64,000 nucleotides of DNA, from positions 620,001 through 684,000 of the forward strand of contig NZ_CP015772.1 of the NCBI RefSeq assembly GCF_001654455.1, written 5' to 3'. Source of the stretch: Niabella ginsenosidivorans. Its GTDB lineage: Bacteria; Bacteroidota; Bacteroidia; Chitinophagales; Chitinophagaceae. Both the position numbers and the translations under genes were made by a program. Of the stretch, positions 46,601-54,793 are shown one piece after another; position 1 is the stretch's first letter; each line of letters opens with the position of its first letter. The notes under the pieces were generated by a model. It did no database searches. It was not told where the DNA came from and worked only from the letters and a program-made list of their open reading frames with translations.

Positions 46601-47649
46601 TGCAGGAGAATAAAACGTTGTTGGAAGAGACGCATTATTATCCATTCGGCTTGACACAAAAGGGAATATCCTACCAGAATACAGGCGTTGCGTTAAACAA
46701 GTTTAAGTATAATAACAAGGAGTTGCAAAGTGGTGAGTTTTCGGATGGCACAGGGTTGGATGCTTATGATTATGGGGCAAGGATGTACAATGCACAGATA
46801 GGGCGCTGGTTCCAACCTGATCCTTTAAGTGAGAAATATTTTAATGTAACACCATATAACTACACGCTTAACAATCCGATTAGTTTATTTGATGTTGATG
46901 GAAGAGACGCTATTATTACGGTTGAGCGAGATCGAAATGGAAATATTACAGGAATAACAATCACATCTACTATTTATTTGAGTCATGGCACTAAAGCTCA
47001 AAGGGATGAGTTTAAAAAACAAGCCAATGACTTTGTGCAAAATGGTAAAAACAAATATTTGTTTAGCAGCAAAGCGAATGGGGACGATGGAGTGAATATT
47101 AATATCAATTTAACGTATGAGAATATTGATGTTTTAGAAGGAAAAGCAATTGGAGAAGGTAATAATGAACTCAATTTAGATGAGCTGGATAATACAACGA
47201 AAGCATCGGAAGTGTGGTTAAGCCCTGTTAAAAATACTGATGAGAATAATCGTGTCCTAAGTCAAGGGCCAGATGTACTAACTTCCACAATTGGATACCT
47301 TAGGGCCGATGCTTTTCAAAATCCAGGAGAGACTATTGTCCACGAGAGTTTTCATTTTCTTGGTTTAATGGATCGATATTCAAGGAATAAATCTGAAGCT
47401 GCTAAAGGTTTTGTAAGAGGAGGAGGCGGAAAAATAAAGCCAAATGATGTTATGGCATATGGAACTATATATGCTTCACTTGGCCAAAAAATGAGTATGA
47501 GCTCACTGCATTTCCAAAATTGGCGTAACTATATTATTAGCCAACCGCAGGTACAGCAACAGGCGACTCAAAGCAAAACGCAGTTCACTTTAAAGTATTT
47601 AGTTGATGCAACATCTGATATTCACGGGAATATAAAACTCAAAAATTAA
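43693..47649 (+). CDS. DUF6443/RHS polymorphic toxin with metzincin-like tip (protein B, locus 2)
   Basis: About 1,318 residues from ATG 43693, which gives the signal peptide LYRLVLLFAILLCITAGIKA; an upstream GTG would bury it. DUF6443, YD repeats and RHS core as in locus 1, with 2,597 bp apparently identical, then YGARMYNAQIGRW and SLFDVDGRD. The tip (from about residue 1075) contains HESFHFLGLMDRY (residues 1217-1229), the zinc motif HExxHxxGxxD of metzincin proteases. DVMAYG, about 35 residues on, is a plausible Met-turn. The substrate is unknown. The immunity candidate starts 2 bp after the stop. The tip is AT-rich compared with the core. Confidence 0.85.
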   Translation: MLYRLVLLFAILLCITAGIKAQPPVNLPTYSTSNTPVNYIRTWTATAPVTTPEALMQGGLLQSKMTTQYFDGLGRPLQTVVKKGAMVTTTTASVGTDTVNAKDLVTPVLYDEYGREQYKYAPYAAPSSNGSFKTDPFTEHQAFMTSKYGTPQGEDYFYSQTVFEASPLNRVMEQFAPGKSWAGSYGATTEATRHSIKSKYWINTARDSVRIWEVTDGTPGTGASSVPATLTVSQAHQPATTEYVASQSITFAPGFSAPSGSNFRAYISNTGGAPGAIITSTYASTRVYDAGQLYKNVTVDEQGRQVIEFKDKEGQLVLKKVQLESTTLDDGQGKGHWGWVCTYYIYDDLGNLRCVIQPEGVKTMNDAKNWTLTPTLLKEQCFRYEYDGRNRMRVKQVPGASEVVMVYDVRDRLVMTQDGNLRKDSIWNYTQYDGLNRPVRTGLVIAANNPNSHWAAAMAFNSDDNAAIQYPTTTLLNNGNASILTETFYDDYNWVSAAPYSTELSGKLASTFTAADTAGNLLPVSNTVWPYAQKPAADSRTKGMVTGSRVKVLNSTVYTYTLTLYDDKGRPVQVKSLNHTGGVDVMTTQYSWSGQPLTVISRQSKGGTGSTSLLTVSRNTYDALGRVVKTTRQVKKDAGALSTEKILAVNKYDELGQLVSKTLGATDATGSAGVEKQTYEYNIRGWLLGMNRGYVNSATAASTNFFGYELNYDKAPSFGTGTGSGLQYNGNIAGMSWRGQNNSAPIRRYSFSYDNTNRLLKADFGQYSGSAFVKTAVDFTSQMGDGSTAASAYDYNGNIKGMSQKGMYNNGIINMDNLVYSYLPGSNRLAKVTETGVNTKTYGLGDFNDGTNGTTDDYAYDGNGNLTKDENKSISAITYNILNLPEQITVTGKGMISYQYDAAGNKLSKKVTEGSTQKITNYVGNMVFEGTNGEVLSFIGMEEGRIRPNGTGFVYDYFLKDHLGNVRAMVQENKTLLEETHYYPFGLTQKGISYQNTGVALNKFKYNNKELQSGEFSDGTGLDAYDYGARMYNAQIGRWFQPDPLSEKYFNVTPYNYTLNNPISLFDVDGRDAIITVERDRNGNITGITITSTIYLSHGTKAQRDEFKKQANDFVQNGKNKYLFSSKANGDDGVNININLTYENIDVLEGKAIGEGNNELNLDELDNTTKASEVWLSPVKNTDENNRVLSQGPDVLTSTIGYLRADAFQNPGETIVHESFHFLGLMDRYSRNKSEAAKGFVRGGGGKIKPNDVMAYGTIYASLGQKMSMSSLHFQNWRNYIISQPQVQQQATQSKTQFTLKYLVDATSDIHGNIKLKN
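43804..46400 (+). repeat. 2,597-bp direct repeat, copy 2 (RHS core)
   Basis: Same sequence as 18587-21183, same orientation, offset 25,217 bp. After 46400 the two genes differ by scattered substitutions (for example KLQKKVTEGSATKTT against KLSKKVTEGSTQKIT) and then diverge fully in the tips. The sharp edges suggest gene conversion or recent duplication of the core. Confidence 0.9.
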
Positions 47650-47651
47650 CG

Positions 47652-48161
47652 ATGAAATATCTTATTTTTACTATTTTCATTCAAATATATCCAAATTATT
47701 TGTTTTGCCAATCTAGTCATAAGTATAAAGGGTGGCTGGTTTTATTTAATAATGAACAAGTATGCATTCCAATTAAACCCGGTGAAAAAAAAATAAATGC
47801 ATCAAGTTTTTTCGACTGTCAAAAACGCCTTAATGGGTTTGATGTAGCACATTCTTCAGTGAATTTATGCCTTCTTAAGATGCAAAGTAAACGATATTTA
47901 ATTGAAATATATGGAGGCATGACAGATACAATGTATGTATTGCCTGTGATTTTTGAAACAATGAGTAAAGATTATTCTCAAAATCCGGCTTTAAAAGAAA
48001 GGAATAAAGCGGTTATCTATGAATTTAGACATAATAATAAAGTACATGAGGTTGGGTTTAATATTTTTGATTCGATTAAAACAACTCGAATTCACCCATA
48101 TTTAAAAATTGATAGACGCCAAATCAAGCATAAAGAATGTGATGAATATTATGGGCCTTAA
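47652..48161 (+). CDS. secreted protein, candidate immunity for metzincin-type tip
   Basis: A 169-residue protein with a signal peptide (YLIFTIFIQIYPNYLFCQ) starting 2 bp after the RHS stop. The rest is a soluble, beta-rich domain with three Cys (FDCQKRL, SVNLCLL, HKECDEYY). No family recognised. Placement directly behind the tip marks it as the immunity candidate; an exported immunity protein implies that the protease acts in the periplasm or outside the cell. Strongly AT-rich, like the tip, so the pair probably moved together. Confidence 0.6.
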   Translation: MKYLIFTIFIQIYPNYLFCQSSHKYKGWLVLFNNEQVCIPIKPGEKKINASSFFDCQKRLNGFDVAHSSVNLCLLKMQSKRYLIEIYGGMTDTMYVLPVIFETMSKDYSQNPALKERNKAVIYEFRHNNKVHEVGFNIFDSIKTTRIHPYLKIDRRQIKHKECDEYYGP

Positions 48162-48176
48162 GAAGGTCCATAATTA

Positions 48177-49185
48177 TATTGCTGGGATACACATCGCATT
48201 ATTATCCGTTCGGGTTGACGCAAAAAGGGATATCCTACACGAATACAAGCGTTGTAATCAATCGGTATAAATACAACAGCAAAGAACTAAATAACCAGGA
48301 GTTCTCTGACGGTTCTGGTTTGAAGCCTGTGATTTTAATAGACGTTATTATGATCACCAAATAGGCAGGTGGCAGAGTGTTGATCCGCTTGCAAGCAGAA
48401 GCAGGCGTTGGAGCGTTTATAATTATGCATTTAGCAACCCTTTACGGTTTATAGATCCGGATGGAATGAGCCCGACAGATTGGGTGCGGTGGACGGATAA
48501 ATATGGGGATCAGCATGCGGATTATGTTGCAAGTGTAAAAAACCAAAGTCAGGCTGAAGCCTGGGCAAAAAGCCAGGATGAGGATGCAAGCAAGATCAGC
48601 ACTCAAAAAACGGGTATTGTTGAAAGAGGATATACAGATGCTGATGGTACAAGAAAAGGCTATCAGCTTAATGAGGATGGTACAGTAACAGCTTTAGCAT
48701 ATGGCAAGCCAACTTTTACGGAGCATGATAAGTCCAATGCTGAGCCGGGAGAGATAGAAGGTGGTGTGCCTGGTGGTGTTGAGGGAGGTAAAGTTGGGAG
48801 TGAATTAGGTGGTAAAGGAACAGAGGAGCCTAAGCCTAACGATCCTTTAGATATAGTGGATAAAGTAAATAGTGGCACAGGGATGACTAATTCCGTAATA
48901 GACACCGGAATTGAGGCTGCGGAGGCTGAAGCAAAGACTACGGGGGCAGCTATGAATGGCCTGAAGGTTGCTACTAGAGGGCTTGGCGGAATCTCAGCAG
49001 GTATAGATGCTGGCATAGCTATTAAACAAGCATACGATAATCCGACTGCGGGCAATATTACTAAAGCGGCAATTAAAGGTGCATTATTAGAGTTAGAAGT
49101 ATTTGGAAAAGTAAATCCAGTTGTTGGAATTGTAACAGACGTATTAGACTTAACAGGAGCGACTGATGCATTATTTAGATGGTAG
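48177..49185 (+). pseudogene. orphan RHS tip cassette 1 (frameshifted)
   Basis: Begins inside an RHS core ([22 protein letters not shown]) with no start of its own. Near 48322 one base is missing: the frame runs to a TAG at 48362, while the other frame continues the core ([40 protein letters not shown]) into the tip. The tip is Gly/Ala-rich with hydrophobic stretches near its end ([40 protein letters not shown]), compatible with a membrane-active toxin. A membrane protein follows after 14 bp. It is not expressible as a whole toxin; it looks like a silent donor. Confidence 0.75.
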
Positions 49186-49199
49186 AGTTATAAACGTTT

Positions 49200-49580
49200 A
49201 TGAAAAAAATCAATTTGTTGCCTGCAATTATTTACAGGATGTTTAAGGCAAAAGGGATAGATATTCCGCATTTGAGAACAATTATTATTTTAGTTTTTCT
49301 CTTGTTTTTTCATTTGGTTCAAATCGCATTATTGTTGAAAATTCCGTCTGTTTACATTATGCCGTGGAAATCAGATAGCCCAAAGAAGGAACAATGTTTT
49401 TTTGCAAGTATATATTTTGGGGTAATACTTCTAATTTTTTCTTTTCTGTTTTCAAAGAAAAAATTAGAAGAAATTGAGGTTACGGAGAACCAAATCAATA
49501 AGTGTAGGAAAATCTTGCCAATATACTTTTCAGTTAGTTTGGCCTTATTAATATTGCTTCTTATATTTAAGGCAAAATAA
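49200..49580 (+). CDS. membrane protein, candidate immunity for cassette 1
   Basis: A 126-residue protein with three membrane helices (TIIILVFLLFFHLVQIALLL, IYFGVILLIFSFLF, ILPIYFSVSLALLILLLIF) separated by charged loops. It follows the hydrophobic tip of cassette 1 by 14 bp. Polytopic immunity proteins are usual for pore-forming or membrane-active toxins, which fits the tip. No family recognised. Confidence 0.55.
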   Translation: MKKINLLPAIIYRMFKAKGIDIPHLRTIIILVFLLFFHLVQIALLLKIPSVYIMPWKSDSPKKEQCFFASIYFGVILLIFSFLFSKKKLEEIEVTENQINKCRKILPIYFSVSLALLILLLIFKAK

Positions 49581-49584
49581 TTTT

Positions 49585-49845
49585 TATTTGTGCGGACTGG
49601 AACTACGATTGACAAAATTATGTTGGAAGAAGTTCTTCACGTAATATTTCGTATGGCGTTTTTCCTTTGAGAGCTGCATTAGGTCGATGGCAGTTATAAA
49701 ATATGTTTGCCATTGCAGGTGTTCCGCGTGCCGCCGTTGCTGTGTCTTTTGCCCAACAACTGAAGCTAGGCTGGAATGTATTATCATAACTAAAGCGCTG
49801 TTTGGCATAGGTTTTTGGCGGCATTAAGAGCAATCTCAATCAGCA
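49585..49845 (-). pseudogene. transposase remnant, integrase-core type (IS3/IS481-like end)
   Basis: The minus strand reads MANIFYNCHRPNAALKGKTP followed by YEILREELLPT and a stop, which matches the conserved C-terminal end (YN..RPH.AL.G.TP.E) of DDE integrase-core transposases. Only about 55-70 residues survive and the catalytic part is gone. Its upstream end abuts RHS core sequence at about 49845, so this element or its loss lies exactly at a cassette border. Confidence 0.5.
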
Positions 49846-49847
49846 CC

Positions 49848-51026
49848 ATAGCATATAATATCTTAAATTTACCGGAGCAAATTACGGTAACCGGGAAGGG
49901 AACGATCAGTTACCAGTATGATGCAGCGGGTAATAAGTTGCAGAAGAAGGTGACAGAGGGGTCAGCAACAAAGACAACGGATTACCTGGGTGAAATGATC
50001 TTTGAAAACAATGTATTGCAGCATGTGGCGATGGAGGAGGGGCGTATCTGTCCCAATGGAACAGCGTTTGTCTATGATTACTTCCTTAAAGACCACCTGG
50101 GCAATGTTAGGGCGATGGTGCAGGAGGATAAGACCTTACTGGAAGAAACGCATTATTATCCTTTCGGGTTGATATAAAGAGGAATATCCACGCAGGCTTC
50201 AGGCGCTTTAGCTAATAAGGATAAAACGTTCCAGGGACAAAAGTTCGATGATGATCTAGGGTTGAATTATTATAGCTTTAAGTACAGAAATCACGATCCA
50301 CAGATCGGGAGGTTTATAGAGGTTGACCCATTGTCAGATAAGTATGTACACAATAGTACCTATGCGTTTAGCGAGAATAAAGTAACAGCGCATGTGGAAT
50401 TGGAGGGCTTAGAAGCAGAATATATAATTGATAAGTTTAAACGAGCAATAGCAGCAGAGTTTCAGGATATTTCCAATAAGATAGATAATGCAGTTAGTTA
50501 TTTTTCCAAAACCAGTACTTCTACAGAGGTATCATCTACTCCTGTTGCTACGATCAGCGCAGGAGGGACTGTTACTACAACAGCAAGTACTAACTTCGGA
50601 GGTAAGATGAACTATTTAATCTACAATAACACTTTAGACGGAAATAAGGAGCCATTTTTTAAAACGACCGTGAGCACTTCCGTAGATACAAAAACTGAAG
50701 CCAAAACGGGTAACACATCAATAATAGAGAAAACGAGTGTTGATACTAAAGGAACTGTTACACAAGAAATAGGGGGTAAGACTACTGTTAATGTCAAAAA
50801 AATACCTATGACTGTACAAGGGGCAGTATCAACGAGTACTTCTGGAGAAACAAAAACAACAGTTCAGGCGAGCGTTGGTAGTTCTACTACACAGGCAGTA
50901 GGTAATGTGCAAGTTGGGACAAATGGAAGAAGTCAAAGTATCTCCATAGGTGTAGGCGGGCAACAGAAAGTGGGAAAAACTACTTTTACACAAACATTTG
51001 GATTTAAGTTTTTATGGGAAAAATGA
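49848..51026 (+). pseudogene. orphan RHS tip cassette 2 (in-frame stop)
   Basis: Starts within the RHS core ([20 protein letters not shown]) and runs through the core ([20 protein letters not shown]). At 50175-50177 a TAA replaces the CAA found in locus 1 (GLVQRGIST against GLI-stop-RGIST). The same frame continues KFDDDLGLNYYSFKYRNHDP, QIGRFIEVDPLSD and then the tip (EGLEAEYIIDKF, followed by about 180 Ser/Thr/Val/Gly-rich beta-type residues). No catalytic motif recognised. It has no start and a nonsense codon, so it is silent; its immunity candidate overlaps the end. Confidence 0.75.
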
Positions 51027-51433
51027 TTAGCAGAATTATTGTTTTTTGTTGTGCCAATTTTTTTTTGTCACTTTCAACTTTGGGTCAATCAGAATGTACT
51101 GAGGTGAGAAATGGAAAGTTTTATTTCTATCCTCAAAACTCACGGCAGTCTTTTTTAATTATTCGCAACAGTTCTTTGCAAAGGGAAATCAACGTTGCTA
51201 CCAATGATACCTCTTACTGGAAAGTACGTTGGAAAAGTCCTTGCATGTTTGATTTGATATTTTTAAGAACGACAAAGGTGTTGCCTGCAGAAGAGATGAA
51301 GTTTTACAAATTAAATTTTATAAGTGCACAAATACTCAAAGTGACAAAGGATTATTACATTTTCAAAGGTGGGATAAACGGTCTAGATGTAAATGCAGTT
51401 ACGGATACGATGTGGCTTAGGAAGCGATATTAA
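51023..51433 (+). CDS. secreted protein, candidate immunity for cassette 2
   Basis: About 136 residues; the ATG at 51023 overlaps the cassette stop (ATGA), and ATG 51014 is an alternative. Signal peptide RIIVFCCANFFLSLSTLGQ. The mature part is a small beta-rich domain (VRNGKFYFYPQNSRQSFLII, YYIFKGGINGLDVNAVTDTM) with two Cys. It is reminiscent of DUF4488-like or lipocalin-like small exported proteins, but no firm match. Exported, so it should protect the periplasmic side. Confidence 0.55.
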   Translation: MISRIIVFCCANFFLSLSTLGQSECTEVRNGKFYFYPQNSRQSFLIIRNSSLQREINVATNDTSYWKVRWKSPCMFDLIFLRTTKVLPAEEMKFYKLNFISAQILKVTKDYYIFKGGINGLDVNAVTDTMWLRKRY

Positions 51434-51914
51434 TTTTTATCACTACTGATTTTGCTAACCAGTCATGCAAAGCTCTTCTTTTGTTATTAGTAAACATTGT
51501 TACTAACTCTATTTCAATCCAGCTCAATGAGATGTAAAAACTGAGATTATTATATTTTTCAAGGGCAGTGTTGGTGTTATCTGTTCTATATACAAAAAGG
51601 ATAAAAAATAGATAAACCAATGCAGCCATTGTAATAATAATCCAAGGGAACTCCCTTAGAATGGCTTTTTTGAATCCAATGGGTTTTGTTTCAGTTATAT
51701 CGAAAATCTTAATGCTCATTATTTTTTTACCAAGCGTTTGGCCATATTTTCCCTGCAATACTACGAAGTAAAGAATAGAAAGAACAGACTCTGCTATTAT
51801 ACCTATATAAAAATAACCGTTGCTTGTGTTATATAGAAAAGTGAGTGGAAAAAGTATTATTCCATCAATAATAGCCGCTGCTAATCTTCTCCAAAAAGTG
51901 TGGTATTTACTCAC
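51417..51914 (-). CDS. RDD family membrane protein
   Basis: A 165-residue protein with the RDD pattern: Arg-Arg and Asp in the first helix (FWRRLAAAIIDGIILFPLTF), GQTLGKKIMSIKIFD in the middle, a Pro-containing helix and NKRRALHDWLAKSVVI at the end. RDD proteins have three or four membrane helices; some are proposed ion exchangers, most are uncharacterised. It is convergent with the immunity candidate and overlaps it by 17 bp. It may belong to a lost toxin cassette on this strand, but nothing shows that directly. Confidence 0.8.
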   Translation of the reverse strand: MSKYHTFWRRLAAAIIDGIILFPLTFLYNTSNGYFYIGIIAESVLSILYFVVLQGKYGQTLGKKIMSIKIFDITETKPIGFKKAILREFPWIIITMAALVYLFFILFVYRTDNTNTALEKYNNLSFYISLSWIEIELVTMFTNNKRRALHDWLAKSVVIKINIAS

Positions 51915-51980
51915 GAAATATTTTTAAATTAATATGAGCTCAAAGGCCGTATCCGGAAGCCTAGCGTTCGCCAGGCTTTA

Positions 51981-52250
51981 CTATTTACTATAAGCTTGTT
52001 TATTTTTAAAATCCCTGATAAGCGCATCAAGTGTGACAAAAATATATTCCTTGTCTTTATCGGAGAGTTTGGTTACTTCCTGAACGCGGTCGAGAGTATT
52101 TTTATCCAGTTCGATATCGGAGTTGCCGGTGAGGTAATCCAGTGATACTTCGAGGGCCTGAGCAATTTTTACCGCCATTTCAATGGTGGGTTTTACTTCG
52201 TTTCGTTCATAGCGGCCATAGGCGCCGTCATTAATACCGATCATCCAGAT
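51981..52250 (-). pseudogene. XRE-family regulator fragment fused to RHS sequence
   Basis: Reads [40 protein letters not shown] and a helical tail ending FKNKQAYSK: the second half of a Cro/C1 HTH plus its tail. The beginning of the frame ([18 protein letters not shown]) is only antisense RHS sequence, so the real N-terminus was cut at about 52250 where cassette 3 begins. Similar to the fragment at 22784-23040. Confidence 0.7.
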
Positions 52251-52251
52251 A

Positions 52252-53631
52252 CTGGTATACAGCAACAAGCTGGCAAAAGTGACGGAAACCGGGATCAATA
52301 CCAAAACCTATGGATTGGGAGATTTTAATGATGGAGCCAATGGCACAACCGACGATTATGCCTATGACGGGAACGGTAACCTGACCAAAGATGAGAACAA
52401 GAGTATTAGTGCGATAACGTATAATATCTTAAATTTACCGGAGCAAATCACGGTAACAGGGAAGGGAACGATCAGTTACCAGTACGACGCAGCAGGTAAC
52501 ATGCTAAGTAAAACGGTCAATGAGACCGGTCAGTCTCCAAAAGTAACTACTTACTTGAGTGGAATGATCTTTGAAAATAATGTATTGCAGCATGTAGCCA
52601 TGGAAGAAGGTCGTATACGACCTAATGGAACATCGTTTGTGTATGATTACTTCCTGAAGGATCACCTGGGCAACGTTAGGGCGATGGTGCAGGAGGATAA
52701 GTCCTTACTGGAAGAAACGCATTATTATCCGTTCGGGTTGATACAAAAGGGAATATCCTCACAGGCTGCAGGTGCTCTAACAAATAAATATAAATACAAC
52801 GGTAAACAAGAGCAGCGTAATGAGTTCAGCGATGGTTCAGGTCTTGAATGGTTAGATTATGGAGCAAGGATGTATGATAACCAAATAGGAAGATGGATGG
52901 TAATAGACCCATTGGCTGATAGAATGCGTCGTTGGTCGCCTTACAACTATGCGTTTAATAATCCGATTAGATTTATTGACCCTGATGGAATGGCTCCGCT
53001 AACCGATTATTATAATTTAAAAGGTCAGATGGTTAAACATGTCGAAGATGGAAAAACGGATAAGAAAGTAGTATTAACAACCAGTAAGAAGGAGGCAGAT
53101 GTAAACAAAGCTATTGATGATGGTCATGTTGTTAATCAAATAACAGATGGGCAGGTAAAACAAATGGACAATATATATGCTTTTGCCCAAACCGATAAGA
53201 CTAATACAGAGAAGGGGTTTATGTTTGGTCAGAACGGGCAGTCATCTAAAACAGTCACAGGTGAGAAAGAGGGGGAAATTGGAAATGATGCTTGGAGGGA
53301 AGCACGAGCTGATTTAACATCAAAAGGCGATAAGCCTGCATCAGATGCTCATTTGCATCCGTTGAAATACGATGCTGATGGGAATATAGTAGAATATGGA
53401 TTGTCCAAACCATCCAGTACTGATAGTGACCCCAAGAATAACAGAGGATATACTCAACCCTCTATGGTATTAGGATTTAGAGAAGAAGTAAAACCATTGC
53501 CGCCCGGTCAGATAGGCGGAACACCTGAAAAAAGCTATATCCCCAGAGTTGGTTTTTACAATACCGGAGGAGTTATAATACAGATTGATTATTCTGATTT
53601 AAAAAGGGCGATTCAAAAAATTAATAAGTAA
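52252..53631 (+). pseudogene. orphan RHS tip cassette 3 with JAB/JAMM-like tip
   Basis: One open frame of about 455 codons that starts inside RHS core sequence ([14 protein letters not shown]) without an ATG; GTG at 52279 is the first possible start. The core is complete to [13 protein letters not shown] and FIDPDGMAP. The tip includes [12 protein letters not shown], then [14 protein letters not shown] and SKPSSTDSD. The Glu ... HxHP ... SxxD pattern is that of JAMM/JAB metalloproteases, a known RHS tip type in Bacteroidota. It is intact as a tip donor but lacks signal peptide and most of the shell. Confidence 0.75.
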
Positions 53632-54179
53632 TGAGATTAATATTTAAAATATTACTTGCAGTCCTATGTTTAATTAATATAAGCTCTTGCAGAACTTATT
53701 TAGATATTGAAAGAAATAGTATAGCATCGGACTACATGACTTTCAGGTATAACAAAGACTATAATGAATTAGACTATTTTAATAAGGTTAACGGTGTTGC
53801 GGACAAAGAGGTATTTTATACGACCCACTTTACTATTAGACTTCCGAAGAATATCGTTTACTGGAAACAGTTAGGTAATAAGTTTTATTTTGAGTATGCC
53901 TCTAAGCAAATCATTTATATTTATACTTCGTATAAAAATGAAGGGAAAGAATCTGATAATTGGGAAGTGAGAGACTTAGAGGAAGGAAAGGATTTTTCTT
54001 ATCTGGATGAATATTGGACAAATGAGAGGGGTTATAATGAGGATGATTTGTATAAAAGGAATAAGGAAAGGATAACGAAATTTTACACTAATGGTAAGTA
54101 TGCAATACTTCTGTATAACATAAAGGAGAAGAATTATCCTCCATTCCTTGAATCAATAAAAACCTTTAGAGTTAAATAA
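53631..54179 (+). CDS. lipoprotein, candidate immunity for JAB-type tip
   Basis: A 182-residue protein whose start overlaps the cassette stop (TAATG). Lipoprotein signal IFKILLAVLCLINISSC; the mature part is acidic, Tyr-rich and contains strands such as NIVYWKQLGNKFYFEYASKQ and YTSYKNEGKESDNWEVRDLE. No family recognised. Its lipobox implies a periplasmic or outer-membrane position, fitting a toxin that acts in the envelope. A terminator follows directly. Confidence 0.6.
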   Translation: MRLIFKILLAVLCLINISSCRTYLDIERNSIASDYMTFRYNKDYNELDYFNKVNGVADKEVFYTTHFTIRLPKNIVYWKQLGNKFYFEYASKQIIYIYTSYKNEGKESDNWEVRDLEEGKDFSYLDEYWTNERGYNEDDLYKRNKERITKFYTNGKYAILLYNIKEKNYPPFLESIKTFRVK

Positions 54180-54187
54180 CAAAGAAG

Positions 54188-54209
54188 CCCGGCACAACGC
54201 CGGGTTTTT
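54188..54209 (+). terminator. Rho-independent terminator
   Basis: Stem CCCGGC (54188-54193), loop ACAAC, stem GCCGGG (54199-54204), then TTTTT. It follows the stop of the lipoprotein gene by 8 bp and ends the RHS cassette region. Confidence 0.85.
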
Positions 54210-54227
54210 ACCGATTTTTTCTAAAAG

Positions 54228-54641
54228 TCAAATGCGAACTCTCTCTTTTAAATAGTGTTGAACTGTTGTGGTAGATGATAACCGTACAACGATTTCTTCA
54301 TTCCAGTCAACGAGGATTAATTGAAATTGTTTTCCTAATATAGTTAGAGCTTGTAAAAGCTTAGAGTTACTCGTTTCTCTCGGGAGATCGGCTGATTGGC
54401 ACATCCAAATATTATTAACAATATTAAGTTTTGTTTCAAAGAATAATACGAATCGCTCAAAGCCAAGGGTTATGGTGTTTTCTTTGAGAGATTCTTTATT
54501 GCCATATCCTGTGATAACAGTGTCAAATTTTTTAATTGTAAAGGGGCTTAAAGCGTTTTCTATAATATCTATATGAATTTTTAAAACTTCGGTTTTAACG
54601 GCTTGCTCTTTTGAGAGTATAAAATAAATTGTGTAAACAGA
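54228..54641 (-). pseudogene. unknown gene, 5' end lost at an IS border
   Basis: The minus strand is open for 137 codons with no ATG near its start and ends at TGA 54228-54230. It encodes SKEQAVKTEVLKIHIDIIEN, IKKFDTVITGYGNKESLKEN, FFETKLNIVNNIWMCQSADL, QFQLILVDWNEEIVVRLSST and ends HYLKERVRI. The composition is that of a real small soluble protein, perhaps an immunity or effector-associated protein, but no family was recognised. The first codons probably belong to the end of the IS256-type element next to it, so the true N-terminus is gone. Confidence 0.55.
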
Positions 54642-54655
54642 TTAAGCGACTGCAT

Positions 54656-54793
54656 TTAGAGGCGGCATCTGTTGTCAAAGATAGTTAAGAACTGATGGAG
54701 TATGAACCCCCAATTTTGGATGGGCATACTCCATTTTTTTTCGATATTAGTAATAGCCATGTAAACAGCCTTTAAGGCGGCCTGATCATCAGG
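54656..54793 (-). pseudogene. IS256/mutator family transposase, C-terminal remnant
   Basis: Reads DQAALKAVYMAITNIEKKWS, then MPIQNWGFILHQFLTIFDNR and stops. This is the conserved end of IS256-type transposases (KAVYLA..NI.KKWTMPI..W...LNQF.I.F..R). Everything upstream is replaced by the IS21 element, so about 350 residues are missing. Confidence 0.75.
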
